This document shows, one piece after another, positions 1-9,383 of a stretch of DNA of 11,644 nucleotides. The DNA is from an uncultured Clostridia bacterium (GTDB lineage Bacteria > Bacillota > Clostridia > Peptostreptococcales > Anaerovoracaceae). The translations under genes and the position numbers were made by a program. The stretch lies in contig CAKQIZ010000061.1 in assembly GCA_934247125.1 (NCBI GenBank), positions 1 to 11,644 on the forward strand. Reading direction: 5' to 3'. The notes beneath the pieces were generated by a model. That model saw only the letters and a list, made by a program, of their open reading frames with translations, had not been told where the DNA came from and ran no database searches. How positions within the stretch are numbered: the stretch's first letter is position 1; every line of letters starts with the position of its first letter.

Positions 1-43
1 TTTTAGCTTCTTCTAAAGCTAATTTCATGTTTCTTTCAGTCAT
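1..43 (-). CDS. Partial gene, N-terminal 14 residues only
   Basis: Only the start is inside the window. An ATG at 43 (reading leftward) opens MTERNMKLALEEAK and stays open to the edge. A strong ribosome binding site, AGGGAGG, lies at about 51-57, seven bases before the ATG, so the start is well supported. The residues look like an amphipathic helix. Short openings of this kind ('MxLALEEAK') occur in cytidine/adenosine-deaminase-type proteins among others, but 14 residues cannot decide a family and I assign no function. The gene is preceded by a long AT-rich leader region with a possible sigma-54-type promoter at 132-148, so its expression may depend on a specific activator. Confidence 0.7.
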   Translation of the reverse strand, partial: MTERNMKLALEEAK

Positions 44-131
44 AATTATCCTCCCTTTTTACTTAGGTTTTGTTTTTCTTTCACCGCCCTATTTATTAGC
101 GGCAATCGATGTAACTTCTGCCTACTATATA

Positions 132-148
132 TTCAATATCCGTGCCAA
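132..148 (-). promoter_or_regulatory. Sigma-54-like promoter element
   Basis: Read on the minus strand the sequence is TTGGCACGGATATTGAA. The sigma-54 (RpoN) consensus is TGGCACG-N4-TTGCA/T. The whole -24 block TGGCACG and the spacing match, but the -12 GC dinucleotide is GA here, which is normally a damaging change. It lies about 90 bp before the start codon at 43. The match is direct; function is inferred. Confidence 0.35.
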
Positions 149-173
149 CTAATTTCGAATTTTGATTATTTTG

Positions 174-202
174 TTTTTCAGAGAATTGAATTTTCTGAAA
201 AA
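174..202. repeat. 9-bp inverted repeat upstream of the sigma-54-like element
   Basis: The arms TTTTTCAGA (174-182) and TCTGAAAAA (194-202) are perfect inverted copies around an 11-base centre. Neither strand has a T-run after the stem, so it does not look like an intrinsic terminator. It sits about 25 bp upstream of the sigma-54-like element and could be a protein-binding dyad. This is inference only. Confidence 0.4.
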
Positions 203-332
203 ACCGCTCTTTCCTTGTAGTTTCAAGCCTTCTATTTTTCATGTTTTTATATGTTTTTTTATGCTCGCGGATCCTCGGCGCCATGTATACTGTATTTTCC
301 AGTGGATTTGTGTGTCATTTATAAGACTCGTT

Positions 333-361
333 ATTATTTTTGATACACTTTTTTGGATCAA
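333..361 (-). promoter_or_regulatory. Possible sigma-70-type promoter
   Basis: On the minus strand, TTGATC (rc of 356-361) is followed after 17 bases by AATAAT (rc of 333-338), 4/6 and 5/6 matches to the -35 and -10 consensus. It would drive leftward transcription toward the gene at 43 with a leader of nearly 300 nt. The -35 overlaps a short dyad, TTGAT(340-344)/ATCAA(357-361). AT-rich DNA gives such matches by chance, so confidence is low. Confidence 0.25.
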
Positions 362-465
362 TACTGATTCTTCTAATTTATCAAAAAACTTCTTCATTTT
401 TTGTTTGCGGTTTCATATGTGCTTTTTCTATGACCGTAAAAAACTCCGCTCCACCTTGCAAAACC

Positions 466-1608
466 TCAAATATACCGCGATATCAGTGCATTCATCTGTA
501 TTTCCCACTGATAAGGATCCTTCACTTCATCGACCATGCGGCCTATCCGCTCCAGCTCCTGAGACCTGAGTCTCGACATATCGGCAGGTCTGCTCACTCG
601 CACCATTCTGCGCGCAGCCTGATACATGCGTCTTTCGCGCTCCGGCATAGCAAAATATTCATCTATAAGTGTCAGCATCCTGCTTTTCTCATTTTTGAGA
701 CTGCCCTCTACATCCTGAAGAAGATTGATCATATGATCACTGACCAGCCTGGTATCCACACCTTCAGCTCTCTCGATGACAGTCCGCAGCTCGACGAGCT
801 TCTCATCCTCACTGCAAAGTGTGAATTCGCCATTTCGAAAATCATCATACAGCTCTGTTCCCGGTTTTACCGCTGCAGTCCTGATCCTCAGAAAATCAGG
901 ATCCACTTCATTTATGACATATGCCGTCTCCTCGGCATTTTCCCTCGTGAGCTCCTTTCCGCCTGCACCGGGCATGAAATACACAGAAAGTTCGATACCA
1001 CCGGCCTTTACATTTTTTCCAGCCGTTATTTCCTGCTGCTGCGTCACGCCTTTGTTGATCTTCTTCAGCACGGCATCCGATCCTGTCTCAAATCCGGAGT
1101 GGATCCTGTCAAGCCCGGCTCTTTTGAGCTCTGCAAATTCATCCGCACTTACTTTGGAAAGGTTTTCCGCTCGCCCATAGGATGTTATACGTTTTATCGA
1201 CGGGAATGCCTGCCTCAGATATATCAGCACATCACTGAGCCTGCCGCTGCTCAGCGCCGTAGTGTTGCCGTCCTGCAGAAAAACATTTTCTGCTCCGTCT
1301 ATGATCCAGTTGGCCATCATATAAAGGCACTGTCTTTCGTCTTCCGTCCCTTTCATCAGCTCCGCATTGAGTCCGTCTATATCCCATGTCCCGTCGCTGT
1401 TCCTGTACTGTTCGACGATCTGCGCCTGATATACCATATTGTCTATGTCGGCTTTTATGCTGTCTGCGCTGTAGGCTTTGAATCTTGTATGCCTGTACAG
1501 CTGGCAGAATTTGCATTTATTCCACGTGCATCCGTTCGTCACCTGCAGCAGCAGACTTTCCGCTTCACTCGGCGGTCTGATAGGTCCTATCCTGAAAGTT
1601 CTCTCCAT
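466..1608 (-). CDS. Radical SAM protein with CX4CX2C cluster motif
   Basis: This is a 380-residue protein of the Elp3/MiaB/NifB-like radical SAM superfamily, probably a cytosolic enzyme cleaving S-adenosylmethionine at a [4Fe-4S] cluster. The likely cluster ligands are C27, C32 and C35 in CTWNKCKFC, a CX4CX2C spacing instead of the usual CX3CX2C. Further family landmarks are FLQDGNTT near 110-117 and GFETGSDAVLKKINKG near 172-187, the latter being the SAM-contacting 'G-x-E-[ST]-G' strand. A segment around residues 59-100 looks like an insertion in the barrel, and the last 100 residues are helical and highly charged. No B12, TRAM or SPASM domain is visible. The ATG at 1606-1608 is supported by AAGGAG six bases upstream. 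The gene is monocistronic and divergent from the FeoB-like gene. The substrate cannot be told from sequence or context. Confidence 0.85.
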   Translation of the reverse strand: MERTFRIGPIRPPSEAESLLLQVTNGCTWNKCKFCQLYRHTRFKAYSADSIKADIDNMVYQAQIVEQYRNSDGTWDIDGLNAELMKGTEDERQCLYMMANWIIDGAENVFLQDGNTTALSSGRLSDVLIYLRQAFPSIKRITSYGRAENLSKVSADEFAELKRAGLDRIHSGFETGSDAVLKKINKGVTQQQEITAGKNVKAGGIELSVYFMPGAGGKELTRENAEETAYVINEVDPDFLRIRTAAVKPGTELYDDFRNGEFTLCSEDEKLVELRTVIERAEGVDTRLVSDHMINLLQDVEGSLKNEKSRMLTLIDEYFAMPERERRMYQAARRMVRVSRPADMSRLRSQELERIGRMVDEVKDPYQWEIQMNALISRYI

Positions 1609-1724
1609 ATTTCACTCCTTAATGTATGTAAATATCTCTGCACTGCGCCCTTTCCTGTAATCTGTAAAGCGCACTGTGCATATGCTTGAATATCCTTACG
1701 CCTGCTCCGGCGTTCAGTATTTTT

Positions 1725-1739
1725 TATGATTATATCATA
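1725..1739. promoter_or_regulatory. AT-rich operator-like dyad
   Basis: TATGAT and ATCATA are perfect 6-bp inverted arms around TAT. The site is about 65 bp before the FeoB-like start codon, where an operator overlapping a -10 region would be expected. TATGAT is itself a 5/6 match to the -10 consensus. No good -35 is seen 17 bp upstream. Confidence 0.3.
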
Positions 1740-1774
1740 TTTGCCGGCAGCAAGTGTGCCTTTTAAGTAAAGCT

Positions 1775-1790
1775 CAGACGTTCACGTCTG
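1775..1790 (+). promoter_or_regulatory. Hairpin just before the FeoB-like ribosome binding site
   Basis: CAGACG-TTCA-CGTCTG is a perfect 6-bp stem with a 4-base loop ending one base before the GGAGG at 1792-1796. In the mRNA it would stand directly against the ribosome binding site. It may affect translation or mRNA stability; alternatively it is a DNA operator. Confidence 0.35.
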
Positions 1791-1803
1791 TGGAGGTTAT
1801 TTG

Positions 1804-3273
1804 ATGTTAAAATCAGCAGCATTTTCGTTCATCATCGTCCACCTGGTGACGCTGGTGATATTCCTGAAATATAGAAACGATATTTTTTGCAGGATAAAAA
1901 AACTGCGCGGTCGTTTCAAAAAAAGCAGCGCATACCATATCGCCCGGGGCAAAATGCCTTCATGGCCAGCCGCTGCAGGCAGAACAGCCGCCAGGACCGT
2001 GAATTCCAGCGTTCCGGAGGTCATTGCAGGCATCGTCAGCAGAATCCTTTCCGGAAAATCAACAGGTCTGCCGATTTTTGCAGCTGTGATGTTCGCGGTT
2101 TTTCATCTGACATTCGATGTCGCCGGCAGATTTTTGAGCGGCCTGCTGGCATCATGCCTGGATCTCGGTACCGCACAGCTCGACCATGCCCTCACTTCTG
2201 CCGGGTCATACAGACCGCTGCATGATCTGCTGATATATGGCGTCTGCCCCGGCATCGGGAGCGTGCTGTCATTCGTGCCGCTCATCGCCATACTGTTCTG
2301 TCTTCTTGCGATCCTTGAGGACTGCGGCTATTTCTCGTATGCTGCCGCACTGTTCGACAGCGGCATGTCACGACTCGGACTCACAGGTAAGTGTATCGTC
2401 CCTCTCATCATGGGTTTCGGCTGTGCAGTGCCTGCTGTGATGAGCGCATCGTCGATGCTCGACGGCAGTAAAAAGCTGCGCACTATATTTATGATTCCGT
2501 TCATGTCATGCAGCGCCAGGCTGCCTGTATACTCGGTGCTCATCTCCGCTTTTTTCGAAGAGCACCGGGCGCTCGTCGTCTGGTTCATTTATCTCACGGG
2601 AATAGTGATCGCTATGATATGCGCCGGTCTTACCGGTAAGATCACGGACGGGCGCAGACAGAATTACCCAAGCAGTTCAGACTGCGGCTCCGGATGCAGC
2701 GCCGGGCATAAACAAAGAGCAGTATGCGGACATTTCGCCACTCCCGCCCTCAAGCCACCGCGTATATCTTATGTCCTTTATGTCGTTCTCACAAATTCCC
2801 TGGGTTTTGTAAAAAAAGCTTTTTCTGTGATCCTGGCGGCTTCAGTAGTCATATGGTTCATGCAGTCATTCGACTGCAGTCTTAGCATGGTTTCCGACTG
2901 CCGCGAGAGCATACTGGTATTTTTAGGCCGCTCCGTCGCGCCTTTTTTTGAGCCGCTGGGCTTCGGCAGCTGGCAGGCCGCATCTGCGATGATCGCAGGT
3001 CTTTTCGCGAAGGAAGCGATAATCAGTACATTTTCCGTTATCGCCGGAAGTACCGGGACGTCTGCCTTCTCACTGCTCAGCAGCATTTTCACACCCGCCG
3101 GCGCCATTTCATTCATGGTTTTCTGCCTGCTCTACGTTCCATGCATCGCCACACTGGCGACCGTTCGAAAAGAAACGGGCAGCTGGCGCTGCAGCATCAT
3201 AATGTGCTTCGGTCACATACTGCTCGCATGGGGTGTATGTTTCGTGATCTACAATAGCTTCAGTCATCTGTGA
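1804..3273 (+). CDS. FeoB-like membrane permease lacking the GTPase domain
   Basis: This 489-residue polytopic membrane protein is clearly related to the membrane half of the ferrous iron transporter FeoB. Visible FeoB landmarks are RILSGKSTGLPIF (80-92), GIGSVLSFVPLIAILF (150-165), LEDCGY (171-176), GKCIVPLIMGFGCAVPAVM (195-213, first gate), MSCSARLPVY (234-243), GLFAKEAIISTF (399-410) and YVPCIATLATVRKETGSW (444-461). Full FeoB proteins are usually 600-850 residues with an N-terminal G domain. Here that part is replaced by one predicted membrane helix (about 5-22) and a basic linker, with no P-loop. A Cys/His-rich loop (C294, C298, H302, C308, H310) lies mid-protein. The ATG at 1804 is seven bases after GGAGG and preferred over the TTG at 1801. 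A stop at 1768 rules out an upstream extension. No FeoA or G-domain gene is nearby. Substrate Fe2+ is likely but unproven. Confidence 0.85.
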   Translation: MLKSAAFSFIIVHLVTLVIFLKYRNDIFCRIKKLRGRFKKSSAYHIARGKMPSWPAAAGRTAARTVNSSVPEVIAGIVSRILSGKSTGLPIFAAVMFAVFHLTFDVAGRFLSGLLASCLDLGTAQLDHALTSAGSYRPLHDLLIYGVCPGIGSVLSFVPLIAILFCLLAILEDCGYFSYAAALFDSGMSRLGLTGKCIVPLIMGFGCAVPAVMSASSMLDGSKKLRTIFMIPFMSCSARLPVYSVLISAFFEEHRALVVWFIYLTGIVIAMICAGLTGKITDGRRQNYPSSSDCGSGCSAGHKQRAVCGHFATPALKPPRISYVLYVVLTNSLGFVKKAFSVILAASVVIWFMQSFDCSLSMVSDCRESILVFLGRSVAPFFEPLGFGSWQAASAMIAGLFAKEAIISTFSVIAGSTGTSAFSLLSSIFTPAGAISFMVFCLLYVPCIATLATVRKETGSWRCSIIMCFGHILLAWGVCFVIYNSFSHL

Positions 3274-3325
3274 GTATCAGATTAGATTGCAGACTGCAGC
3301 CCGGCAGTGCAGAACACATATAATA

Positions 3326-3364
3326 ATGCCGGCATATTTCAGGATCGCCCAAAACTGCCGGCAT
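3326..3364 (-). terminator. Stem-loop in the convergent gap, candidate terminator of the atp operon
   Basis: TGCCGGCAT at 3356-3364 pairs perfectly over 9 bp with ATGCCGGCA at 3326-3334 across a 21-base loop. Each arm contains the self-complementary TGCCGGCA. On the minus strand the stem is followed by TATTATATGT, a weak T-rich tail; on the plus strand it is followed by AAAAAA. It therefore fits leftward termination after the regulator gene ending at 3390 better than termination of the FeoB-like gene. The long loop and poor T-run keep confidence modest. Confidence 0.4.
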
Positions 3365-3389
3365 AAAAAATTCTCTGTTTTTTCGAACG

Positions 3390-3641
3390 CTATTTTTTCG
3401 AATATACAGTCTTAGTGCTGACCCCGTCGAGCGCACCGAGCTTGCCTGACAGTGCACTGATCGTGTCCTGATCAGATTCAACAGCGAGACTTATTATCGA
3501 AAGTTTTTTCTCAGGATGAGGTATCCCCATCCTGCCTATTATATGTTCGCGGTAATCGTGAAGCAGATGATTCATTTCCTCCACCGCATCCTGATTCTCC
3601 ACTATAACGCCTATCAGCGCTATCCTTTTTTCATCGCACAT
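3390..3641 (-). CDS. TM1266-family iron-only hydrogenase system regulator
   Basis: This is an 83-residue cytosolic protein with an ACT-like fold. Its sequence follows the TM1266 family ('putative iron-only hydrogenase system regulator'): RIALIGVIVEN (6-16), an amphipathic helix, GRMGIP (36-41), a second strand LSIISLAVE, then SGKLGALDGVSTKT (65-78). Family members are usually encoded beside [FeFe]-hydrogenase maturases (HydE, HydF, HydG), and a ligand-sensing or regulatory role is proposed from the ACT-like fold. No DNA-binding domain is visible. The start at 3641 has GGAGG seven bases upstream, and the gene begins only 21 bp after the atpC stop. It is thus almost certainly co-transcribed with the ATP synthase, which is an unusual location. 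No hydrogenase gene is in the window. Confidence 0.85.
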   Translation of the reverse strand: MCDEKRIALIGVIVENQDAVEEMNHLLHDYREHIIGRMGIPHPEKKLSIISLAVESDQDTISALSGKLGALDGVSTKTVYSKK

Positions 3642-3662
3642 ATACTGCCTCCTTGCTTCTTA

Positions 3663-4100
3663 TCAGTGTCCGCGCCTGTATCCGCCCTCTGCAACGTGCG
3701 ATCTCGTGATCGCTTTGGAAATGGCGATCTTCGCTTTCATCACATCGTTAGGATCCGCATCCTTTTCATGGTGCGTCAGCCAGTCTTCGGCCTTCGCCTT
3801 TTCACTGAGGACTCTTTCCATGTCTATATCTTCAGACCACTCAACAGCGTCCGTGTATATGATGATGCTGTCTCTGACATCGATGAACCCGCCTGCTATC
3901 GCGGCAACGCGGTATTCATCCTTGCCTGCACCTGCCTCCTGTATCCACAGCTCACCGATATCCAGCAGCTTGCACGCCCATGAATGTCCGTACATAAAGC
4001 CCTCATCGCCTTCCAGTGTAGTAGTAATGACGATATCCACATATCCTCTGTAAAACATCTTTGAAGGTGTTATTATCTCTAATTTCACACTGTTTGCCAT
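3663..4100 (-). CDS. atpC: ATP synthase epsilon subunit
   Basis: This 145-residue protein is the epsilon subunit of F1, part of the central stalk and an internal inhibitor of ATP hydrolysis. The N-terminal beta-sandwich (about 1-88) starts VKLEIITPSKMFYRGYVDIV and ends in IAGGFIDVRDSIIIYTDAVEW. The C-terminal helical pair (about 92-140) contains the expected charged heptads. The usual 'LPGxEGxFGxxxxHxP' loop is altered here to TTTLEGDEGFMYGHSWA: the acidic/glycine core and the His are kept, but the LPG and the Pro are missing. The ATG at 4098-4100 follows AGGAG and comes 12 bp after the atpD stop. It is ninth in the atp operon, followed by the TM1266-type gene. Confidence 0.92.
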   Translation of the reverse strand: MANSVKLEIITPSKMFYRGYVDIVITTTLEGDEGFMYGHSWACKLLDIGELWIQEAGAGKDEYRVAAIAGGFIDVRDSIIIYTDAVEWSEDIDMERVLSEKAKAEDWLTHHEKDADPNDVMKAKIAISKAITRSHVAEGGYRRGH

Positions 4101-4112
4101 GACGATCTCCTG

Positions 4113-5513
<1,401 letters not shown>

Positions 5514-5516
<3 letters not shown>

Positions 5517-6383
5517 TTTCTGTGCCTCGGAACCGGCCACGATTTCTATGATCTCGTCTGTGATCGCAGACTGTCTTGCTCTGTTGTAGTAGAGAGACAG
5601 CTGATCCAGCATCTCCCTGGCATTGTCAGTAGCGCTTTCCATCGCATTTCTCCTTGCTGCATGCTCACATGTCGCAGACTCTACCACCGCAGAGTAGATC
5701 ATCATCTCTACATACTTAGGTACAAGGTAATTGAATACCGCTTCAACAGAAGGCTCATATTCCACCTGTTTTGTCGTCCTTATTATGTCTTCCGAATCCT
5801 CCTCGACCTCGAAAGGCAGCAGCACCACGTTCTTCACTTCCTGCTGCATAGAGCTTATGAACGATGTATATATGAGCACGACCTCATCAATCTCGCCTTT
5901 ATCGTACATTTCGATGATAGGCTTGCTCATTTCGCGCGTTTCCAGGAAGGATATGTTTTCAGGCGGCGCCAGATAATCCCCGCAGATCTTGTATCCGCGC
6001 TTTTCGAAATATTCCTTGCCCTTCGATCCTATCGCATATATGACAGGCTCCTCCCAGTCGGTATCTATCTCGCGCTGTGCTTCCTTGAGTACAGACGAAT
6101 TGAAGCCTCCGCAAAGCCCTCGCCCGCTCGTTACCACTATATAGCACGTCGTCTTTATCTCTCTGTTGCCGGCAAGGTATTCCTGCGGTATATCCTGGCT
6201 GCTGTGAAAGATCTCGGCGATGGTCTGTGTGATGTAATGCAGATTCGCATTCGTCTTTTCGAATATCGCCTTCGCCTTTCTCAGCTTGCCGGCAGACACC
6301 AGTTTCATGGCATTCGTGATATGTTCCGTACTGGAAACGCTTTTTATACGTCTCTTTATGTCCCGCATATTATTTGCTGACAT
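5514..6383 (-). CDS. atpG: ATP synthase gamma subunit
   Basis: This 289-residue protein is the gamma subunit, the rotating central shaft of F1. The N-terminal helix MRDIKRRIKSVSSTEHITNAM and the C-terminal helix (about 245-285) with the signature ITDEIIEIVAGSEA form the expected coiled coil. The middle Rossmann-like part includes TSGRGLCGGFNSSV near residues 85-98. Length is normal. The ATG is at 6381-6383, three bases after TAGGAGG at 6391-6397 is complete with spacing GTACGGGA-like, so the start is well placed; the same TAG is the atpA stop. The gene is seventh in the atp operon, between alpha and beta as usual. Confidence 0.97.
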
Positions 6384-6390
6384 TCCCGTA

Positions 6391-6394
6391 CCTC

Positions 6395-6397
<3 letters not shown>
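6391..6397 (-). promoter_or_regulatory. atpA stop codon fused to atpG ribosome binding site
   Basis: TAGGAGG on the minus strand consists of the atpA TAG stop (6395-6397) continuing into the GAGG of the atpG ribosome binding site. It is the same heptamer as at the atpG/atpD junction. Confidence 0.7.
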
Positions 6398-7963
<1,566 letters not shown>

Positions 7964-7966
<3 letters not shown>

Positions 7967-8503
7967 ACTCATTCTGATCTGACTGCTCAGATCGTCAAAT
8001 CGCTTTCTGACGGAAGCATCGATCAGCTTGCCTTCTACCAGCAGCTTCACGCCTCCGATCAGTTTGGGATCTATTTCATTCGCAAGCTTCACATTAACTC
8101 TGAAAAGCTTCGACGCATCTTCTTCAAGCGCTCTGATATGCTCGTCAGTAAGCGGCGCCGCCGAAAAAACAGTACCGTACGATACTCCTTCCTGTTTATC
8201 CAGGAGCTTTCTGTAGGTCTTTATCATTTTTTCGAAATGCATCATCCTGCCTTTGTCTGCAAGAATAAAGAGGAAGTTCAGAAGCTCGTCGCATATCCTT
8301 CCTCTGAAGACATTTTCGAGTACGCTTTTCTTTTCCTCAGCCGAGATCCCCGGAGTGTTGACAAATTTGTGAAGATCCGGTTCCTGCCTGAACAGCTCTG
8401 TCAGCTGTCCCGCCTCTTCATTTATGATGTCGGTCTTGCCTGTTTCACTGGCAGCCTCGAACAGAGCAGTGCCGTAAATCAGATCAATGGTCAGTTCCTC
8501 CAT
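7964..8503 (-). CDS. atpH: ATP synthase delta subunit
   Basis: This 179-residue protein is the delta (OSCP) subunit that ties the top of F1 to the b-subunit stalk. The N-terminal helical bundle (about 1-105) includes the typical IYGTALFEAASETGK opening and the region FVNTPGISAEEKKSVLENVF. The C-terminal part ends with the family's common pattern near IDPKLIGGVKLLVEGKLIDAS followed by RKRFDDL, which binds the b subunit. Length is normal. The ATG at 8501-8503 lies inside the end of atpF, overlapping it by 13 bp, with a GGAG site within atpF. Delta and b are thus translationally linked, fitting their one-complex role. Confidence 0.95.
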
Positions 8504-8997
8504 CCTGTACTCCTTGCCTGTCTGATAACCTCTTCAACTATGGCCTCCTGTCCGGCACGCTGTATCTCGCGCTCAACGATCTTTTCAGCGGCCATTACAG
8601 CGAGAACAGCCATTTCCTGTTTCATGTCTTCCATAGCCTTCTCTTTTTCTTTTTCTATAGTCTTTTCTGCCTTTGCGATGATGTCACCGGCCTCTTTGCG
8701 GGCGTCCTCTATTATATCACGCGCCTGCGCATCCGCTTTGATCTTCGCAGTTCTGATGATCTCTCTGCTTTCCTCTTCTACCTTTGAGATCCGTTTGCTG
8801 TACTGCTCCATTTTCTCATCGGCTCTCCTGTTGGTAAGCTCAGCGTTGTCAAGCGCGTCTTTTATAGACTGCTTCCTGGCAGCCAGAATATTCAAGAAAG
8901 GCTTATATAAAAACCTGGTTAGCACTCCCATCAGTATCAGGAAGTTGATCAGGTAAAATATAAATTCTTTAAGACTTATTCCCAATGCTTCAACCAT
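8491..8997 (-). CDS. atpF: ATP synthase b subunit
   Basis: This 168-residue protein is the b subunit, the peripheral stator stalk of Fo. One N-terminal membrane helix (about 10-31, FIFYLINFLILMGVLTRFLY) is followed by KPFLNILAARKQSI, the normal membrane-exit segment, then a long highly charged coiled coil rich in Glu, Lys and Ala to about residue 150. This is the normal length and layout. Only one b gene is present, so the stalk is probably a homodimer. The ATG at 8995-8997 follows GGGAGA with moderate spacing. The gene is 53 bp downstream of atpE and overlaps atpH by 13 bp. Confidence 0.96.
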   Translation of the reverse strand: MVEALGISLKEFIFYLINFLILMGVLTRFLYKPFLNILAARKQSIKDALDNAELTNRRADEKMEQYSKRISKVEEESREIIRTAKIKADAQARDIIEDARKEAGDIIAKAEKTIEKEKEKAMEDMKQEMAVLAVMAAEKIVEREIQRAGQEAIVEEVIRQARSTGWRN

Positions 8998-9050
8998 ATT
9001 ACCGTCTCCCTTTCACTGCGTTTTTACATGCCCGGAGGCAATGAAATTCT

Positions 9051-9383
<333 letters not shown>

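Larger units (their letters stand above)
44..465. other. AT-rich intergenic region without a convincing gene
   Basis: This 422-bp gap separates the end of the radical SAM gene from the leftmost gene. The plus strand is strongly T-rich and the base composition differs clearly from the coding DNA to the right. Short open frames here (for example 96-284 minus) lack good ribosome binding sites and recognisable domains. The gap holds a sigma-54-like element, a 9-bp inverted repeat and a sigma-70-like element, each listed separately, all oriented toward the leftmost gene. I see no clear hairpin-plus-T-run terminator just after the radical SAM stop. No known riboswitch is recognisable in the leader at 44-120, only a weak 4-bp stem (CCGC/GCGG). 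Confidence 0.6.
1609..1803. promoter_or_regulatory. Divergent control region with several dyads
   Basis: This 195-bp gap lies between two start codons facing away from each other, so it must hold promoters for both genes. No strong -35/-10 pair stands out on either strand. It contains four inverted repeats: an imperfect 10-bp one (1639-1648 with 1669-1680), ACGCC/GGCGT (about 1699-1714), TATGAT/ATCATA (1725-1739) and CAGACG/CGTCTG (1775-1790). A TGCCGGCA palindrome is at 1742-1749. The FeoB-like neighbour suggests metal-responsive control, but none of these matches the classical Fur, DtxR or MntR box. Confidence 0.5.

Noticed and set aside
96..284. 62-codon basic minus-strand frame in the AT-rich gap
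   Set aside because: There is no ribosome binding site at proper distance and no known family; the sigma-54-like element lies inside it, and Lys/Asn richness follows from base composition.
162..569. 135-codon plus-strand frame
   Set aside because: It is Phe/Cys-rich because of T-rich DNA and runs into the 3' end of the radical SAM gene on the other strand.
340..1689. 449-codon open frame on the plus strand
   Set aside because: It lies opposite the radical SAM gene, has no recognisable domain and no good ribosome binding site, and the minus-strand protein has clear family motifs.
1699..1726. ACGCC-TGCTCC-GGCGT followed by TTTTTT, as a plus-strand terminator
   Set aside because: The stem is only 5 bp, the T-run begins several bases late, and no plus-strand gene lies upstream to be terminated; attenuation is possible but unsupported.
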